A stretch of 13,529 nt of DNA from contig JAFAPL010000497.1 in the NCBI GenBank assembly GCA_019247135.1, positions 1 to 13,529 on the forward strand, in the 5' to 3' direction. Numbering within the stretch: the stretch's first letter is position 1; each line of letters opens with the position of its first letter. Made by a program: the position numbers and the translations under genes. Below are positions 5,775 through 13,529 of the stretch, piece by piece. The notes under the pieces were generated by a model. The model was not told the origin of the DNA, searched no databases, and saw only the letters and a list, made by a program, of their open reading frames with translations. The DNA comes from Chloroflexota bacterium. Its GTDB lineage: Bacteria > Chloroflexota > UBA6077 > CF-72.

Positions 5775-6791
5775 ATGCAACCCACTAACCAGGAAGCCCA
5801 GAACTTCCTTGTGCGCATCGCGACTGGTTATCGCCTCTCGCAGATGCTGTATGTCGCCGCCAGCCTTGGAATAGCCGACCTGCTAGCGGCAGGTCCGAAA
5901 AGCTGCGCGGACCTGGCTCAGTCGACTGGCACGCATGCCAGTTCGCTCCACCGTGCACTGCGTGCGCTCGCGGGGGCCGGCATCTTCCGCGAGGAAGCCG
6001 ACGGTCAGTTCGCGCTCACGGCGCTCGCCGAGCCGCTGCGTTCAGACGTGCCGGGCTCGGTCCGTGATTACGCCATCATGCAGGGTCAGGAGTGGCTCTG
6101 GGACGCCTGGGGTCGAGCCATGCACAGCGTACAGACCGGCGACCCGGCTTTCAGCGAACTGCACGGCATGAGCATCTTCAGTTACCTCGAGAGACACCCG
6201 GACGCCGCGACCGTCTTCAACGCCGGCATGACCAGTCGTGCTGCATCGGCGGATGTGTCAGCCGCCCACGTATTCGATTTCTCGAGCGCTCGAATGATCG
6301 TCGACGTGGGTGGTGGGCACGGTGCGTTGCTGTCGACCATCCTTCAGGCGTGTCCGGCAGCGCGAGGCATCCTGTTGGATCGTCCAGCCGTGGTTGCGGG
6401 GGCACGCGAACGCATGACTGCGGCGGGGGTCGCCGACCGCTGTGAAGTGATCGGAGGCGACTTCTTCGCGTCTGTGCCGGCCGGTGGCGACTGCTATGTT
6501 CTATCAAATGTTATCCATGATTGGGACGATCGCAGCGCCAGCGCTATCCTGCGCAACTGCGCCGGGGCCATGGCCAACGGCGGGCGCGTGCTGGTCATCG
6601 AGGCGGTGCTGCCAACCGGCAACGATCCGCATCCTGGCAAGATTGCCGACGTCCAGATGCTTGTTCTCACTGGCGGTCGCGAGCGGACGGAGCGGGAATT
6701 CCGCACGTTGCTGAATGCGAGTGGGTTCATGTCTACTCGCATCCTACCGACGCCGTCGGTGGTCAGCATCATCGAGGGCAAACTCGAATAG
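5775..6791 (+). CDS. SAM-dependent O-methyltransferase (COMT-like, methyltransf_2 family)
   Basis: A 338-residue small-molecule methyltransferase of the plant-COMT/CrtF-like family (PF00891). Residues about 8-90 are the N-terminal winged-helix dimerisation domain (YRLSQMLYVAASLGIADLL, then SSLHRALRALAGAGIF). The SAM-binding loop is VDVGGGHG at 176-183, and the acidic strand end is LLDRP. The catalytic base region NVIHDWDD contains H248 at the position of the general-base histidine of these enzymes. The C-terminus (LTGGRERTEREFRTLLNASGF) is the usual family end. It transfers a methyl group to a hydroxyl of an aromatic, carotenoid or polyketide-like substrate that cannot be predicted. The ATG at 5775 has GAGG close upstream; an in-frame TTG at 5688 with AAGGAG at 5672-5677 would add 29 residues and cannot be excluded. 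It is divergent from the JAMM cluster and 85 bp before the XRE regulator. Confidence 0.92.
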   Translation: MQPTNQEAQNFLVRIATGYRLSQMLYVAASLGIADLLAAGPKSCADLAQSTGTHASSLHRALRALAGAGIFREEADGQFALTALAEPLRSDVPGSVRDYAIMQGQEWLWDAWGRAMHSVQTGDPAFSELHGMSIFSYLERHPDAATVFNAGMTSRAASADVSAAHVFDFSSARMIVDVGGGHGALLSTILQACPAARGILLDRPAVVAGARERMTAAGVADRCEVIGGDFFASVPAGGDCYVLSNVIHDWDDRSASAILRNCAGAMANGGRVLVIEAVLPTGNDPHPGKIADVQMLVLTGGRERTEREFRTLLNASGFMSTRILPTPSVVSIIEGKLE

Positions 6792-6876
6792 ATCCGCCTG
6801 GTATATGGCACGCCGGGGGCCGTGCATCACCTTTGCCAACAGCCTCCCGTTTACACTGCCAGGAACGAGTACAGAC

Positions 6877-9291
6877 ATGGCCCCCGAGGCAGCCAGGCCG
6901 ACCAACCACCCGCTGGGCGATGTTTTCGGCGAACTCCTGCGCGTCTACCGCATCGAAGCTGGTTTGTCTCAGGAGGATCTGGCCGAAAAGGCAGGCTTGA
7001 GCCGACGGGGTATCTCTGATCTGGAGCGAGGCGTCAGGCGCGCCCCATACCTCGCGACCGTCCGCCGGTTGGTGCTGGCGCTGCAGTTAGATCGACCGCG
7101 CGAGGTTGCATTGACACGTGCTGCGCGGGGCCTACCAACTGATCCAACTCGGGACATAAGCAGCCCTGCTCCATCGCCGATGGGAGCAGAGCGCCGGTTT
7201 CGGACGCTCCAGAACAACCTACCGCGGCAACGAAACAGACTCATCGGTCGTGATACGGAGCTGAGGCAGATCAGGCAATTGTTGCTGCGTGATGATGTCA
7301 ACCTCGTCACCATTACCGGAGCCGGAGGTTCGGGCAAAACCCGGCTGGCTCTGGAACTCGCGCACCAGCTGCTAGAAGAATTCGAAGACGGCGTATTCTT
7401 TGTTCCTCTCGCGCCGGTCAGCGAGCATGCCCGGGTACTCCCGACCATTGCGCACGGACTCGGGTTGTTAGACGTCGGCAACCGGCCGTTGCTGGAGATC
7501 GTGAAGAGTGCTCTTGGCGAGAAAAGAGTGCTGCTACTCATCGACAACTTCGAGCATCTGCGCGCCGCGGCCGTGTCGATTGCGGACATACTGTCCAGTT
7601 GCGGCCAGATACGAATGCTAATCACCAGCCGGGCACCGCTCGGCGTTCGCGAGGAGCACGAATTTCCTCTGTCGCCACTAGCTCTTGTCGACTCGATGCG
7701 TCCTCAACACGTGGGTGTGCTCGCGGACTGCCCCTCAGTAGTACTGTTTGTCGAGCGGGCTGCGGCCATTCAGCCGGAGCTCGAATTGAGCGAAGACAAC
7801 ATCCGTGCGATGTTCGAAGTGTGCCGTCGGGTTGATGGCCTGCCGCTAGGGATCGAGTTAGCTGCCGCACGCATCCGGGTGCTCTCGCCGCAGGCCATGG
7901 TGGCGCGTCTGAGTTCACGCCTCCCGTTTCTGAGCAGTGACGCGTTGGACCGACCACCGCGACATCAAACACTTCGGGCAACTATCAGCTGGAGTTACGA
8001 TCTCCTGCCGGAAACGGACCAGAACCTGTTTTGTCGGCTTGCGATATTCCCCGGCGGGTTCGGATTCGATGCCGCGGAAAGCGTTCGGAAACGGCCATGG
8101 GATCACGAAAGGGACATGCTCGACAACCTCAGCTCGCTCGTTGAACAAAACCTGTTGATACGCGATGCGGACCTTTTCGGCGAGCCGCGGTTCCGGATGC
8201 TCGAAACTATCCGTGAGTTCGGCCTGGATCGCCTCGAAATGAGTGCTGACCTTGAATCTGTTCGCGGCTGCATGGCCGGCTGGGTTCTCTCAATCTGCAA
8301 CGCGGCGGGTCCCTCGCTACGCACCGCGGAACAACTTCCGTGGCTGGCACGGCTCGAGCGCGAGCACGACAATATACGAGCCGTACTCGGTTGGACGCGT
8401 GATGGCCTGCTGGACGCGTCAATTGGACTTCGAATCTGCGCCATGATGTGGTGGTTCTGGCATCACCACAGCTATCTCACCGAAGCGCGGCGTTGGCTGG
8501 AGGGAATGCTTGCGGCCGCTGGCTCGGACTCAGGAGCAGACACCCGCGAAGTTCTGATCGCGGTAGGTGTGATTGCGTTCAATCAGAGCGACGATTCGGC
8601 CGCGGCGGGCTATCTGGAGCGGGCCCTCGCGCTTGGCCGCCAGTATGGTGACCAGTCGACCATTGCACAGGCTCGGCTGTATCAGTCGGTCCTCGCGGTG
8701 TCGCGAGAGCACGATCTCGACCGTTCGAGCACGTTCCTCGTCGAGGCGGAGCGGATCTTCGATGAGACGCGCGACATCTGGGGGATTGCAATGGTGCGCA
8801 GTCGTCAGGCGGTTGTGGCTCGCTTGCGCGGAGCCCACGCTGACTCCCGCCAGCTTGGCGAGGAGGCGATCAGGCTGTTTCGCGAGACCGGCGACCGTTT
8901 TGGGCTTGGCCACAGCCTCGTCGGGCTTGGTCACAACTTGCTCGAAATTCACCAGCCCGAGGCTGCCGCCAAGCAATTCATCGCCGCGGTTGAGCCGCTC
9001 CGCGAGATCGGCAACGAGTGGTTCGTATCCCGCGCGCTGGCCGGGCTCGCGAGCTCCGCGATCGCGCTTGGCAGGCCCGAGGTGGCAGGCAACCTGTTGG
9101 GCTGCGCTGACGAGTTGCGGGAACGCATCGGTGCACCGGTTTATGGTCCCGACCGGGCCTACTACGAGCGCGCCCTTGAGAGTCTCTCCAAATCGCTCCA
9201 ACTTGCCAAATTCGAATCTGCCATTCGCGAGGGGCATGAGGCGGCGCCAGAGGATCTTATTCGCTGGTTTCGCTCCAGCATCGCCACCTGA
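6877..9291 (+). CDS. XRE-family HTH / NB-ARC ATPase / TPR transcriptional regulator (STAND)
   Basis: An 804-residue complete regulator. Residues about 17-72 are a Cro/C1-type HTH (EAGLSQEDLAEKAGLSRRG, then ISDLERGVRRAP). The NB-ARC ATPase has Walker A GAGGSGKT at 148-155, Walker B LLLIDNFE within 218-228, the sensor ITSRAPLGVREEHEFPLSPL and GLPL at 321-324. The winged-helix segment MLETIREFGLDRL starts at 441. The C-terminal half is TPR-like, ending in the family signature ADELRERIGAPVYGPDR. STAND proteins are ATP-gated switches: ligand or partner binding to the TPR sensor opens the NTPase, and DNA is bound through the HTH. The ATG at 6877 precedes the HTH; 54 upstream in-frame codons overlap the methyltransferase gene and look non-coding. 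The stop is one base from the gamma-glutamyltransferase start, so it is probably co-transcribed with that gene. The ligand is unknown. Confidence 0.93.
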   Translation: MAPEAARPTNHPLGDVFGELLRVYRIEAGLSQEDLAEKAGLSRRGISDLERGVRRAPYLATVRRLVLALQLDRPREVALTRAARGLPTDPTRDISSPAPSPMGAERRFRTLQNNLPRQRNRLIGRDTELRQIRQLLLRDDVNLVTITGAGGSGKTRLALELAHQLLEEFEDGVFFVPLAPVSEHARVLPTIAHGLGLLDVGNRPLLEIVKSALGEKRVLLLIDNFEHLRAAAVSIADILSSCGQIRMLITSRAPLGVREEHEFPLSPLALVDSMRPQHVGVLADCPSVVLFVERAAAIQPELELSEDNIRAMFEVCRRVDGLPLGIELAAARIRVLSPQAMVARLSSRLPFLSSDALDRPPRHQTLRATISWSYDLLPETDQNLFCRLAIFPGGFGFDAAESVRKRPWDHERDMLDNLSSLVEQNLLIRDADLFGEPRFRMLETIREFGLDRLEMSADLESVRGCMAGWVLSICNAAGPSLRTAEQLPWLARLEREHDNIRAVLGWTRDGLLDASIGLRICAMMWWFWHHHSYLTEARRWLEGMLAAAGSDSGADTREVLIAVGVIAFNQSDDSAAAGYLERALALGRQYGDQSTIAQARLYQSVLAVSREHDLDRSSTFLVEAERIFDETRDIWGIAMVRSRQAVVARLRGAHADSRQLGEEAIRLFRETGDRFGLGHSLVGLGHNLLEIHQPEAAAKQFIAAVEPLREIGNEWFVSRALAGLASSAIALGRPEVAGNLLGCADELRERIGAPVYGPDRAYYERALESLSKSLQLAKFESAIREGHEAAPEDLIRWFRSSIAT

Positions 9292-9292
9292 A

Positions 9293-10954
9293 ATGAGTCA
9301 TCCCAACGGTCCGCGGACTGGGCGTCCTCCGACCTATGCGCCGCACGGAGTCGTGTCGACGCCACACCATCTGGCAAGTGCGGCTGGATTGCACATCTTG
9401 CAAAGCGGGGGCACGGCTGTCGACGCGGCGATCGCCGCCAATGCGGTGCTGTGCGTGGTCTACCCACATATGGCCGGGCTTGGCGGTGATGGCTTCTGGT
9501 TGATCGCCGAGCCGGGGACCGGGCGCGTGCATGGAGTCAATGCCAGTGGGCCCGCCGCGCGCAGGGCAACGCTCGACTATTATCGACCACGCAGCAAAGA
9601 CGATGAAATTCCGTCACGTGGGCCGCTCGCGGTGCTGACGGTGCCGGGCGCGGTTGATGGCTGGCGGCTAGCGCACGAGCGGTTTGGTCGGATGGAGTGG
9701 AGCAAGCTGTTCGATGCTGCCATTGGGTATGCGCGAGACGGGATGCCGGTCGGTCGCTCGCTGGCGGATTGGCTGGTGCAGGACGAACCGATTCTCAGCA
9801 GGTACTTGCAGACGGCGGCCGTATTTCTCCCCAACCAGCGGGTTCCGCGCAGCGGAGAACGGCTGGTGCAAGCTGATCTTGATGGCTCACTGGAGGAAGT
9901 CGCGAACGCTGGCGCGCGCCGAGGTTTTTATGAAGGTTCGGTTGCCGAACGTATCTGCGCCGCGCTGCAGCCTCAGGGGTCGCCTTTGAGCGCGGAGGAT
10001 TTTGCGACCTTCCACGCGGAATGGGTCGAGCCGATCAAGGCGAGCTACCGTGGCTACGAGGTCTATGAATTGCCGCCCAATACGCAGGGATTTACAGCAC
10101 TGCAAATCCTCGAGCTGATCGAAGGTTACGATGTGCGCGCCTGGGGGGACGGCACGGCCGACTACTACCATCACATGGCCGAGGCGGTCAAGGTTGCGTT
10201 TGCCGATCGAGAGGAATGGCTGACCGACCCACGTTTCGTGGATATTCCGGTTGATCGGCTCCTCAGCAAGGGGTACGCCGATGAGCGTCGGCGATTGATC
10301 GATTCCGAGCGAGCGCTCGATATCGCCGAGGTGGAGGCGGGCATCGCGTATGAGCACCCGCATAAGCGGCGCGCGCCGGAGGGCGATACGTGTTACTTCT
10401 GTGCTGCCGACCGGGACGGAATGGTCGTATCGGTGATCCAGTCCATTTATCACGACTTCGGCAGTGCGGTGATCGGTGGCGACACTGGCATCATCATGCA
10501 AAATCGAGGCGCGTTCTTTTCCCTCGACGAGAACCATCCCAATCATCTGCAGCCCCGCAAACGCACGTTCCACACGTTGATTCCCGGGCTGCTCCAGCGC
10601 GAGGGACAGCCTTATCTCGCGTTCGGATCGATGGGCGGCGAGGGGCAGCCGCAGACGCAGGCGGCACTGGTGACCCGCATCGTGGATTTCGGCTATGACG
10701 TGCAGCAGGCGATCGAGGCCCCACGCTGGCTGATGGGCCGCACCTGGGGCACGCGCACGCGCAACCTGTCGCTTGAAGGGCGCGTACCGGATGAGGTCGC
10801 ACGGGAACTGAAGCGGCGCGGGCAGCCGGTGCAGATGGTCACCGATTGGGACGATAACCTGGGGCACGCAGCCGCGATCCGCGTGAATCGCGAACAGCGG
10901 CTGTATGAGGGTGGGGCCGATCCGCGGGGGGACGGTGCTGCACTGGGCTACTGA
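9293..10954 (+). CDS. Gamma-glutamyltransferase family protein (Ntn hydrolase)
   Basis: A 553-residue gamma-glutamyltransferase/hydrolase homologue (PF01019). The N-terminus has HGVVSTPHHLASAAGLHIL, then GGTAVDAAIAANAVLCVVYP and GLGGDGFWLI; the middle has VPGAVDGW and ELPPNTQGFTALQ. The autoprocessing site is GDTCYFCAADRDGM, with T366 the predicted new N-terminal nucleophile after self-cleavage; HTLIPGLL and SMGGEGQPQTQ follow. It hydrolyses or transfers the gamma-glutamyl group of glutathione or related amides. No signal peptide is visible, so it is probably cytoplasmic, unlike periplasmic GGT. The ATG at 9293 is one base after the regulator stop codon with no ribosome-binding site of its own, which suggests translational coupling; the frame is open far upstream only because it shadows the regulator gene. 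The substrate and any link to the regulator are inference. Confidence 0.93.
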   Translation: MSHPNGPRTGRPPTYAPHGVVSTPHHLASAAGLHILQSGGTAVDAAIAANAVLCVVYPHMAGLGGDGFWLIAEPGTGRVHGVNASGPAARRATLDYYRPRSKDDEIPSRGPLAVLTVPGAVDGWRLAHERFGRMEWSKLFDAAIGYARDGMPVGRSLADWLVQDEPILSRYLQTAAVFLPNQRVPRSGERLVQADLDGSLEEVANAGARRGFYEGSVAERICAALQPQGSPLSAEDFATFHAEWVEPIKASYRGYEVYELPPNTQGFTALQILELIEGYDVRAWGDGTADYYHHMAEAVKVAFADREEWLTDPRFVDIPVDRLLSKGYADERRRLIDSERALDIAEVEAGIAYEHPHKRRAPEGDTCYFCAADRDGMVVSVIQSIYHDFGSAVIGGDTGIIMQNRGAFFSLDENHPNHLQPRKRTFHTLIPGLLQREGQPYLAFGSMGGEGQPQTQAALVTRIVDFGYDVQQAIEAPRWLMGRTWGTRTRNLSLEGRVPDEVARELKRRGQPVQMVTDWDDNLGHAAAIRVNREQRLYEGGADPRGDGAALGY

Positions 10955-10983
10955 GTCGGGGACGGAAAACGAGTCGGATAATC

Positions 10984-11124
10984 GTGACGCTCGCGATGAT
11001 CGCGGCGGCAATAGTGTTGTTCGGATGGACTCGGGTGTCCGTGCCATCGGGCAATTTATATTTCCAATACGTCATCGGCGCTGGTTATGATGCAGATTGG
11101 CCTGAATGTTTCGCCGAATCCTGA
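10984..11124 (+). CDS. Doubtful 46-residue ORF with a hydrophobic segment
   Basis: A GTG at 10984 (or ATG at 10996) opens a frame ending at 11124, overlapping the start of the stress-protein gene by 19 bases. It encodes a hydrophobic stretch (TLAMIAAAIVLFGW) and a short polar tail, like a single-pass membrane peptide. There is no ribosome-binding site, and the AT-rich second half may simply be the promoter of the next gene. Reported only because the N-terminal half shows high GC at third positions. Confidence 0.2.
   Translation: MTLAMIAAAIVLFGWTRVSVPSGNLYFQYVIGAGYDADWPECFAES
11050..11091 (+). promoter_or_regulatory. Probable promoter region of the universal stress protein gene
   Basis: The sequence just before the gene is locally AT-rich, with TATATT at 11057-11062 and TATGAT at 11086-11091, both near-consensus -10 boxes. 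No well-spaced -35 box is seen. TATGAT would place transcription start only a few bases before the ATG at 11106, consistent with the lack of a ribosome-binding site (a near-leaderless message). Confidence 0.35.
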
Positions 11125-11957
11125 TGCCACTGGATGGGACGGCCCAATCGAATGCGGCGCTACCCGCCGCGCGCACGGTTGCGCATGCCACCAGCGCCTC
11201 AGTGTTTCTGCTGCAAGTCCTCGACCCACCCGAATCGGGGCCTGCAATAGATGAGACGGCGCACAAGTTGGCGCGAGTTGCTCGCGAGCTGGCGGCAAGC
11301 GGTCTGCAGGTGGAATCTGCCGTGCGTTTCGGCCAGGCTGGGGACGAAATCGTGCAGCAAGTCCGCGAGTGGTCCGCGGACCTGGTCATCATGCGCACTC
11401 GCGGATGGTCCGGCATCCAGCGTGCCGTGATGGGCAGCGTCGCGGAAGACCTGCTGAGCCGGAGTGATGTACCGATCATGCTGCTCCGACCAGGCGGTCG
11501 GCGGATGGACCGGATTGCAAACCTGCTGGCCCCGGTGGATGGCTCGCCCGGTGGTGCCCTCGCGCTCGCGAGTGGAGTGGGACTTGCGAAAGCCACTGGT
11601 GCCCAGATTCGCCTGATCGAAATCGTCGTCCCGATGATGTCTCAGGCGCTCACTCCAAGCGAGTACGACCCCGCCTGGGACGAGGAGGCGCTGAGCGCCG
11701 CGCACACGTATGTCGCGGGGATGGTGAGCCGCCTCCTCGGAGCTGGAGTCATGGCAAAGGGTGAGGCGCGCATGGCGCCGGAGATTGCGGGCGGCATCGT
11801 CCAGGCCGCGGACGAGCACGCGAGCGACCTGATCGTGATGAGCACCGAGGCGCGGACCGGGCTCGGGCGCGCCGTGCTGGGCAGCGTGGCGGACGCGGTA
11901 GTGCGCGCGTCGGCGTGTCCGGTGCTGCTGGTGCATCGGAGGAATCGGGAGAACTGA
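11106..11957 (+). CDS. Universal stress protein with two UspA domains
   Basis: A 283-residue protein with two tandem UspA domains (PF00582). Domain 1 (about residues 1-128) begins FRRILMPLDGTAQSNAALPA and ends RGWSGIQRAVMGSVAEDLL followed by DVPIMLLRPG. Domain 2 (about 135-280) begins NLLAPVDGSPGGALAL and ends TEARTGLGRAVLGSVADA with CPVLLVHRR. Both keep the G-x2-G-x(n)-GS nucleotide-binding pattern, suggesting ATP binding in each half. Such proteins accumulate under starvation or stress in the cytoplasm; partners are unknown. The ATG at 11106 is chosen because the first beta strand starts at once; no ribosome-binding site is seen. A palindromic terminator lies about 80 bp downstream. It converges with the broken hydrolase gene. 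Confidence 0.95.
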   Translation: MFRRILMPLDGTAQSNAALPAARTVAHATSASVFLLQVLDPPESGPAIDETAHKLARVARELAASGLQVESAVRFGQAGDEIVQQVREWSADLVIMRTRGWSGIQRAVMGSVAEDLLSRSDVPIMLLRPGGRRMDRIANLLAPVDGSPGGALALASGVGLAKATGAQIRLIEIVVPMMSQALTPSEYDPAWDEEALSAAHTYVAGMVSRLLGAGVMAKGEARMAPEIAGGIVQAADEHASDLIVMSTEARTGLGRAVLGSVADAVVRASACPVLLVHRRNREN

Positions 11958-12037
11958 TCGGAGCGCGCACCGAGGCAGCCCTGCTACGGCGCGGCTGAAG
12001 AGTCCCGCTACTTTGGGGTCAACGCTCACCCCCTGCC

Positions 12038-12067
12038 CCCCTCTCCCTGGCCAGGGAGAGGGGTTTT
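12038..12067 (+). terminator. Perfect palindrome followed by T tract: terminator / extragenic repeat
   Basis: CCCCTCTCCCTGG (12038-12050) is directly followed by its exact reverse complement (12051-12063) and then TTTT. With a four-base loop this gives a very stable GC-rich hairpin ending transcription of the stress-protein gene. The leading CTCACCCCCTGCC and the CCCCTCTCCC arm resemble a palindromic extragenic repeat that I recall being widespread in Chloroflexota genomes, so it may also be a dispersed repeat copy. Confidence 0.75.
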
Positions 12068-12087
12068 ATCAAGCGGGAGTGGGTCGA

Positions 12088-12103
12088 AACTCCAGATGGA
12101 GTT
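12088..12103 (-). terminator. Weak hairpin after the broken hydrolase gene
   Basis: Read on the minus strand, AACTCC-ATCT-GGAGTT forms a six-base-pair stem with a tetraloop, starting 14 bases after the TAG stop of the hydrolase gene. It is followed by only a short T run, so termination activity is uncertain. Confidence 0.35.
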
Positions 12104-12116
12104 GCGCCGCACTGTA

Positions 12117-13529
12117 CTAGCTCGCGTCTCCGTCGTGGAGGAAGTGCTCCAGGCGTGCAGTATCGGCGTCGGTCCAGCCTCGAGGAGGCACGGCCTGCGC
12201 CCAGCCGTTCACGTAGTCCGTCCAGTACACGTGGCCGAAGCCGGGTGGCGTGCTGAGCTGCTCGACCAGGTCGGCCACGGCCTGCACGCCGGATACGATC
12301 AGGAACCAGCGTGCGCCAGCGGGCACATCGAACCCGCGGGTGGTCCATCCACTCCGGAGGCGACCAGAGCGCCGCAAGACCCCAGAAGCTCGCCGGATCA
12401 GAGGGATGCTGCAGGTAAACGACGCGTGGCGCGGGCCACTGCGGATCCAGCACCGGTTGACGCGGATCCCGATTGACGAAGCGGACGGTTCGGCCTCTGT
12501 TGAAGACGGGAAGCCCAGACCGGCGAGCCCGGTTCCCGTTCACGCGTGAGCTGGGCGAGCATCGGGCTATCGTACGGGGCGCCAACGATGAGAGCGCCAT
12601 CCGTCCGGGCCACGAGATTCGCCACCGAGTCCGTAGCAGTTGCGTCTACGAACGGCACTTCGACTCCGGCTGTGCCGAGGCTTTTGCCGAACAGAACGAG
12701 CTTCGGTCGCTGACTGGGAGGGAGCTGCGACCAACGCGCGTGCACCGCGGAAAAGAGTGCGTTGCCTGCCTCGGTGGCCTGCTCGGGTTCCAAAATTCCT
12801 GTGAACAGGCTTGCCAGATACGAGTACTGCATCGCGACGATCGCGGTGTCGCCGCCATAGAGCTGTTCGATCGCGATGGCGGCTTCGCGGACCATCCAGC
12901 CGGAGCCAGTTGGTATCCAGACGACCAGCACCTTCCGCTCGAATCCACCCGCCCGCTCCAGGTCGCGGACTGCCAGGTCAGCCCGTTCGGCGGCTGTTGC
13001 CGCGGAGTGCAGGCCCACGTAAACCCGTACCGGCTCCTTCAGCGCGGCGTCACCGCCGTGGAACATCTCGAGTTGCTGAGTGCTTGTAGCTGATGAGACG
13101 AAGGTACGGCCGTGACGTCCGAGGCTGTCCCACGTGACGAGCGATGCGCTGCTCCCGGACACCGATGCCGAGGCCGGTACCACAACCCCCTCTTCCGTTA
13201 TGTCGTTCACGGAGCTGTAATGTGAGTCCGCGAGCGCGATCCCGACACGAAACCCCAGCCAGCACACTACAACCATGAGCAGGACGGTCGCGGGCGTCGC
13301 CAGAACGTCCGGCACATGGCGCTTGTTGAACCGATTGATCACGCCCACTCCGTTCGCCAGCACGCGCCCAAGAACGACGAGAATCGCCCCGAACGCCACT
13401 GATACCGCCACCATCCGCACCGCATCCAGCGGATCGACGGACTTGCTGCCCATCAAATCGCGCTGCTCGTTCTCCCAGCGCACCCACACGGGAGCACCGA
13501 TGATGACGCAGGCGAACCAGCCGACTGCC
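12117..13529 (-). pseudogene. Abhydrolase_9-type membrane alpha/beta-hydrolase, two frameshifts, 5' end beyond window
   Basis: The frame is open to the right edge, so the N-terminus is missing (a GTG at 13489 is merely internal). The visible N-terminal part has hydrophobic segments (VSVAFGAILVVLGRVLANGV and ATVLLMVVVCWLGFRVGIAL), as in Abhydrolase_9_N membrane domains. The catalytic domain follows: RVYVGLHSAATAAERADLAV, PTGSGW, QYSYLASLF and the nucleophile elbow GKSLG (12674-12688, Ser codon 12680-12682). The frame then shifts at the CCC run 12514-12516: REREPGSPVW continues in another frame as LPVFNRGRTVRFVN. It shifts again near 12333-12340, from WSPPEWMDH to RGFDVPAGARWF, and ends at the TAG at 12117. 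Each shift equals one extra base in a short homopolymer. Family members are putative membrane lipases or esterases of actinobacteria and relatives. Translation as it stands would end about 40 residues past the first shift. Real decay and sequencing or assembly error cannot be told apart. Confidence 0.85.

Noticed and set aside
8573..9292. Upstream extension of the gamma-glutamyltransferase frame
   Set aside because: It lies wholly within the regulator gene in another frame and is Arg/Ser-rich; the family starts after 9293.
9887..11047. Minus-strand open frame of 386 codons
   Set aside because: Antisense to the gamma-glutamyltransferase gene; composition typical of a high-GC shadow frame.
11056..11075. 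Translation contains NLYFQ, resembling part of a TEV protease site
   Set aside because: Chance match in a doubtful small ORF within a probable promoter; no sign of engineered sequence around it.
11199..12029. Minus-strand open frame of 276 codons
   Set aside because: Antisense to the tandem UspA gene; no domain signature.
1..13529. tRNA, rRNA, CRISPR arrays, insertion sequences, integrases
   Set aside because: Looked for on both strands; no cloverleaf, repeat-spacer array, transposase motif or terminal repeats seen.

Overview
The window is about 13.5 kb of GC-rich, densely packed bacterial DNA. Large STAND-type ATPase regulators with TPR tails, a GYD-domain protein, SnoaL-like proteins, tandem UspA proteins and an actinobacterial-style Abhydrolase_9 protein suggest a Chloroflexota or related terrabacterial (possibly actinobacterial) genome. 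This rests on gene families and base composition; there is no rRNA, tRNA or marker gene here to confirm it.

Layout. (1) 2-1312 (+): C-terminal part of a STAND/TPR regulator cut by the left edge. (2) 1383-2192 (+): tandem SnoaL-like protein. (3) 2193-2523: non-coding stretch with a hairpin and a possible -10 box. (4) 2524-2856 (+): GYD-domain protein. (5) 3041-5289 (-): a three-gene cluster, transcribed as a JAMM/MPN isopeptidase-like domain fused to a formylglycine-generating-enzyme (FGE)-like domain, then a MoaD/ThiS-type ubiquitin-like protein ending in Gly-Gly, then a small zinc-ribbon protein. (6) 5290-5774: divergent intergenic region with a 13-bp inverted repeat built on GTGCGCAC palindromes and doubtful small ORFs. 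(7) 5775-6791 (+): SAM-dependent O-methyltransferase. (8) 6877-9291 (+): complete XRE-HTH/NB-ARC/TPR regulator, followed after one base by a gamma-glutamyltransferase gene (9293-10954). (9) 11106-11957 (+): tandem universal stress protein, followed by a perfect palindromic terminator. (10) 12117-13529 (-): membrane-anchored alpha/beta-hydrolase of the Abhydrolase_9 type, broken by two frameshifts and cut by the right edge.

The most interesting part is the minus-strand cluster 3041-5289. It pairs a ubiquitin-like sulfur-carrier-type protein with a JAMM protein, as in the known CysO/Mec+ and QbsE/QbsD sulfur-transfer pairs. Here, however, the JAMM protein carries a C-terminal FGE-sulfatase (C-type-lectin-like) domain, the usual JAMM glutamate is replaced by lysine, and there is no E1-like enzyme or cysteine synthase in the window. 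The rest looks like ordinary accessory gene content, with two paralogous STAND regulators that may control their neighbours.
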